Of a stretch of DNA of 6,789 bases, positions 6,785 to 6,789 are shown piece by piece. Below the pieces are notes generated by a model. That model saw nothing but the letters and a program-made list of their open reading frames with translations, did no database searches and was not told where the DNA came from. The stretch lies in assembly GCA_030594505.1 (NCBI GenBank), contig JAUVFC010000097.1, positions 1 to 6,789 of the forward strand, read 5' to 3'. Each line of letters opens with the position of its first letter. The first letter of the stretch is position 1. The stretch comes from Desulfobacterales bacterium. Lineage in GTDB: Bacteria > Desulfobacterota > Desulfobacteria > Desulfobacterales > C00003106. A program made the position numbers and the translations under genes.

Positions 6785-6789
6785 TGGAC

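Overview
The window holds four genes, all read from the minus strand, so transcription runs from the right edge to the left. In order these are: a complete Ski2/Mtr4-type DExH-box helicase (6605-3885); a small lipoprotein (3672-3223); a large multidomain lipoprotein with carboxypeptidase-regulatory-like, CsgG/TolB-N/FlgT-like, PEGA and TPR segments (3082-497); and the first 158 codons of an exported acidic repeat protein (474 to beyond position 1). The last gene starts at a TTG codon. No rRNA, tRNA, CRISPR array, transposase or phage gene is visible.

The two lipoprotein signal peptides, the PEGA and TPR domains and the Shine-Dalgarno sequences point to a diderm (Gram-negative-type) bacterium. 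Moderate base composition, two TTG starts and interspersed dRS3-like GC-rich palindromes would fit lineages such as Desulfobacterota, Nitrospirota or Omnitrophota. That is a guess from style, and no marker gene here fixes the taxonomy.

Region by region: 6606-6789 is the upstream region of the helicase, with an A+T-rich promoter-like stretch near the gene and a pair of GC-rich palindromes at the edge. The helicase is intact, and its last codons and stop lie inside a dRS3/REP-like palindromic element (3849-3899). 3673-3848 is intergenic and carries an 11-bp tandem repeat and a possible -10 box in front of the small lipoprotein. 3083-3222 is a 140-base spacer with a short inverted repeat. The large lipoprotein and the repeat protein are only 22 bases apart and look co-transcribed.

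The three left-hand genes form a set of envelope proteins: two outer-membrane-type lipoproteins sharing a beta-sandwich domain style, and a secreted Pro/Glu/Lys-rich protein with nearly identical 55-residue-period repeats. The substrate or function of this set cannot be read from sequence. The helicase is probably an independent RNA-metabolism gene, separated from them by the palindromic element.
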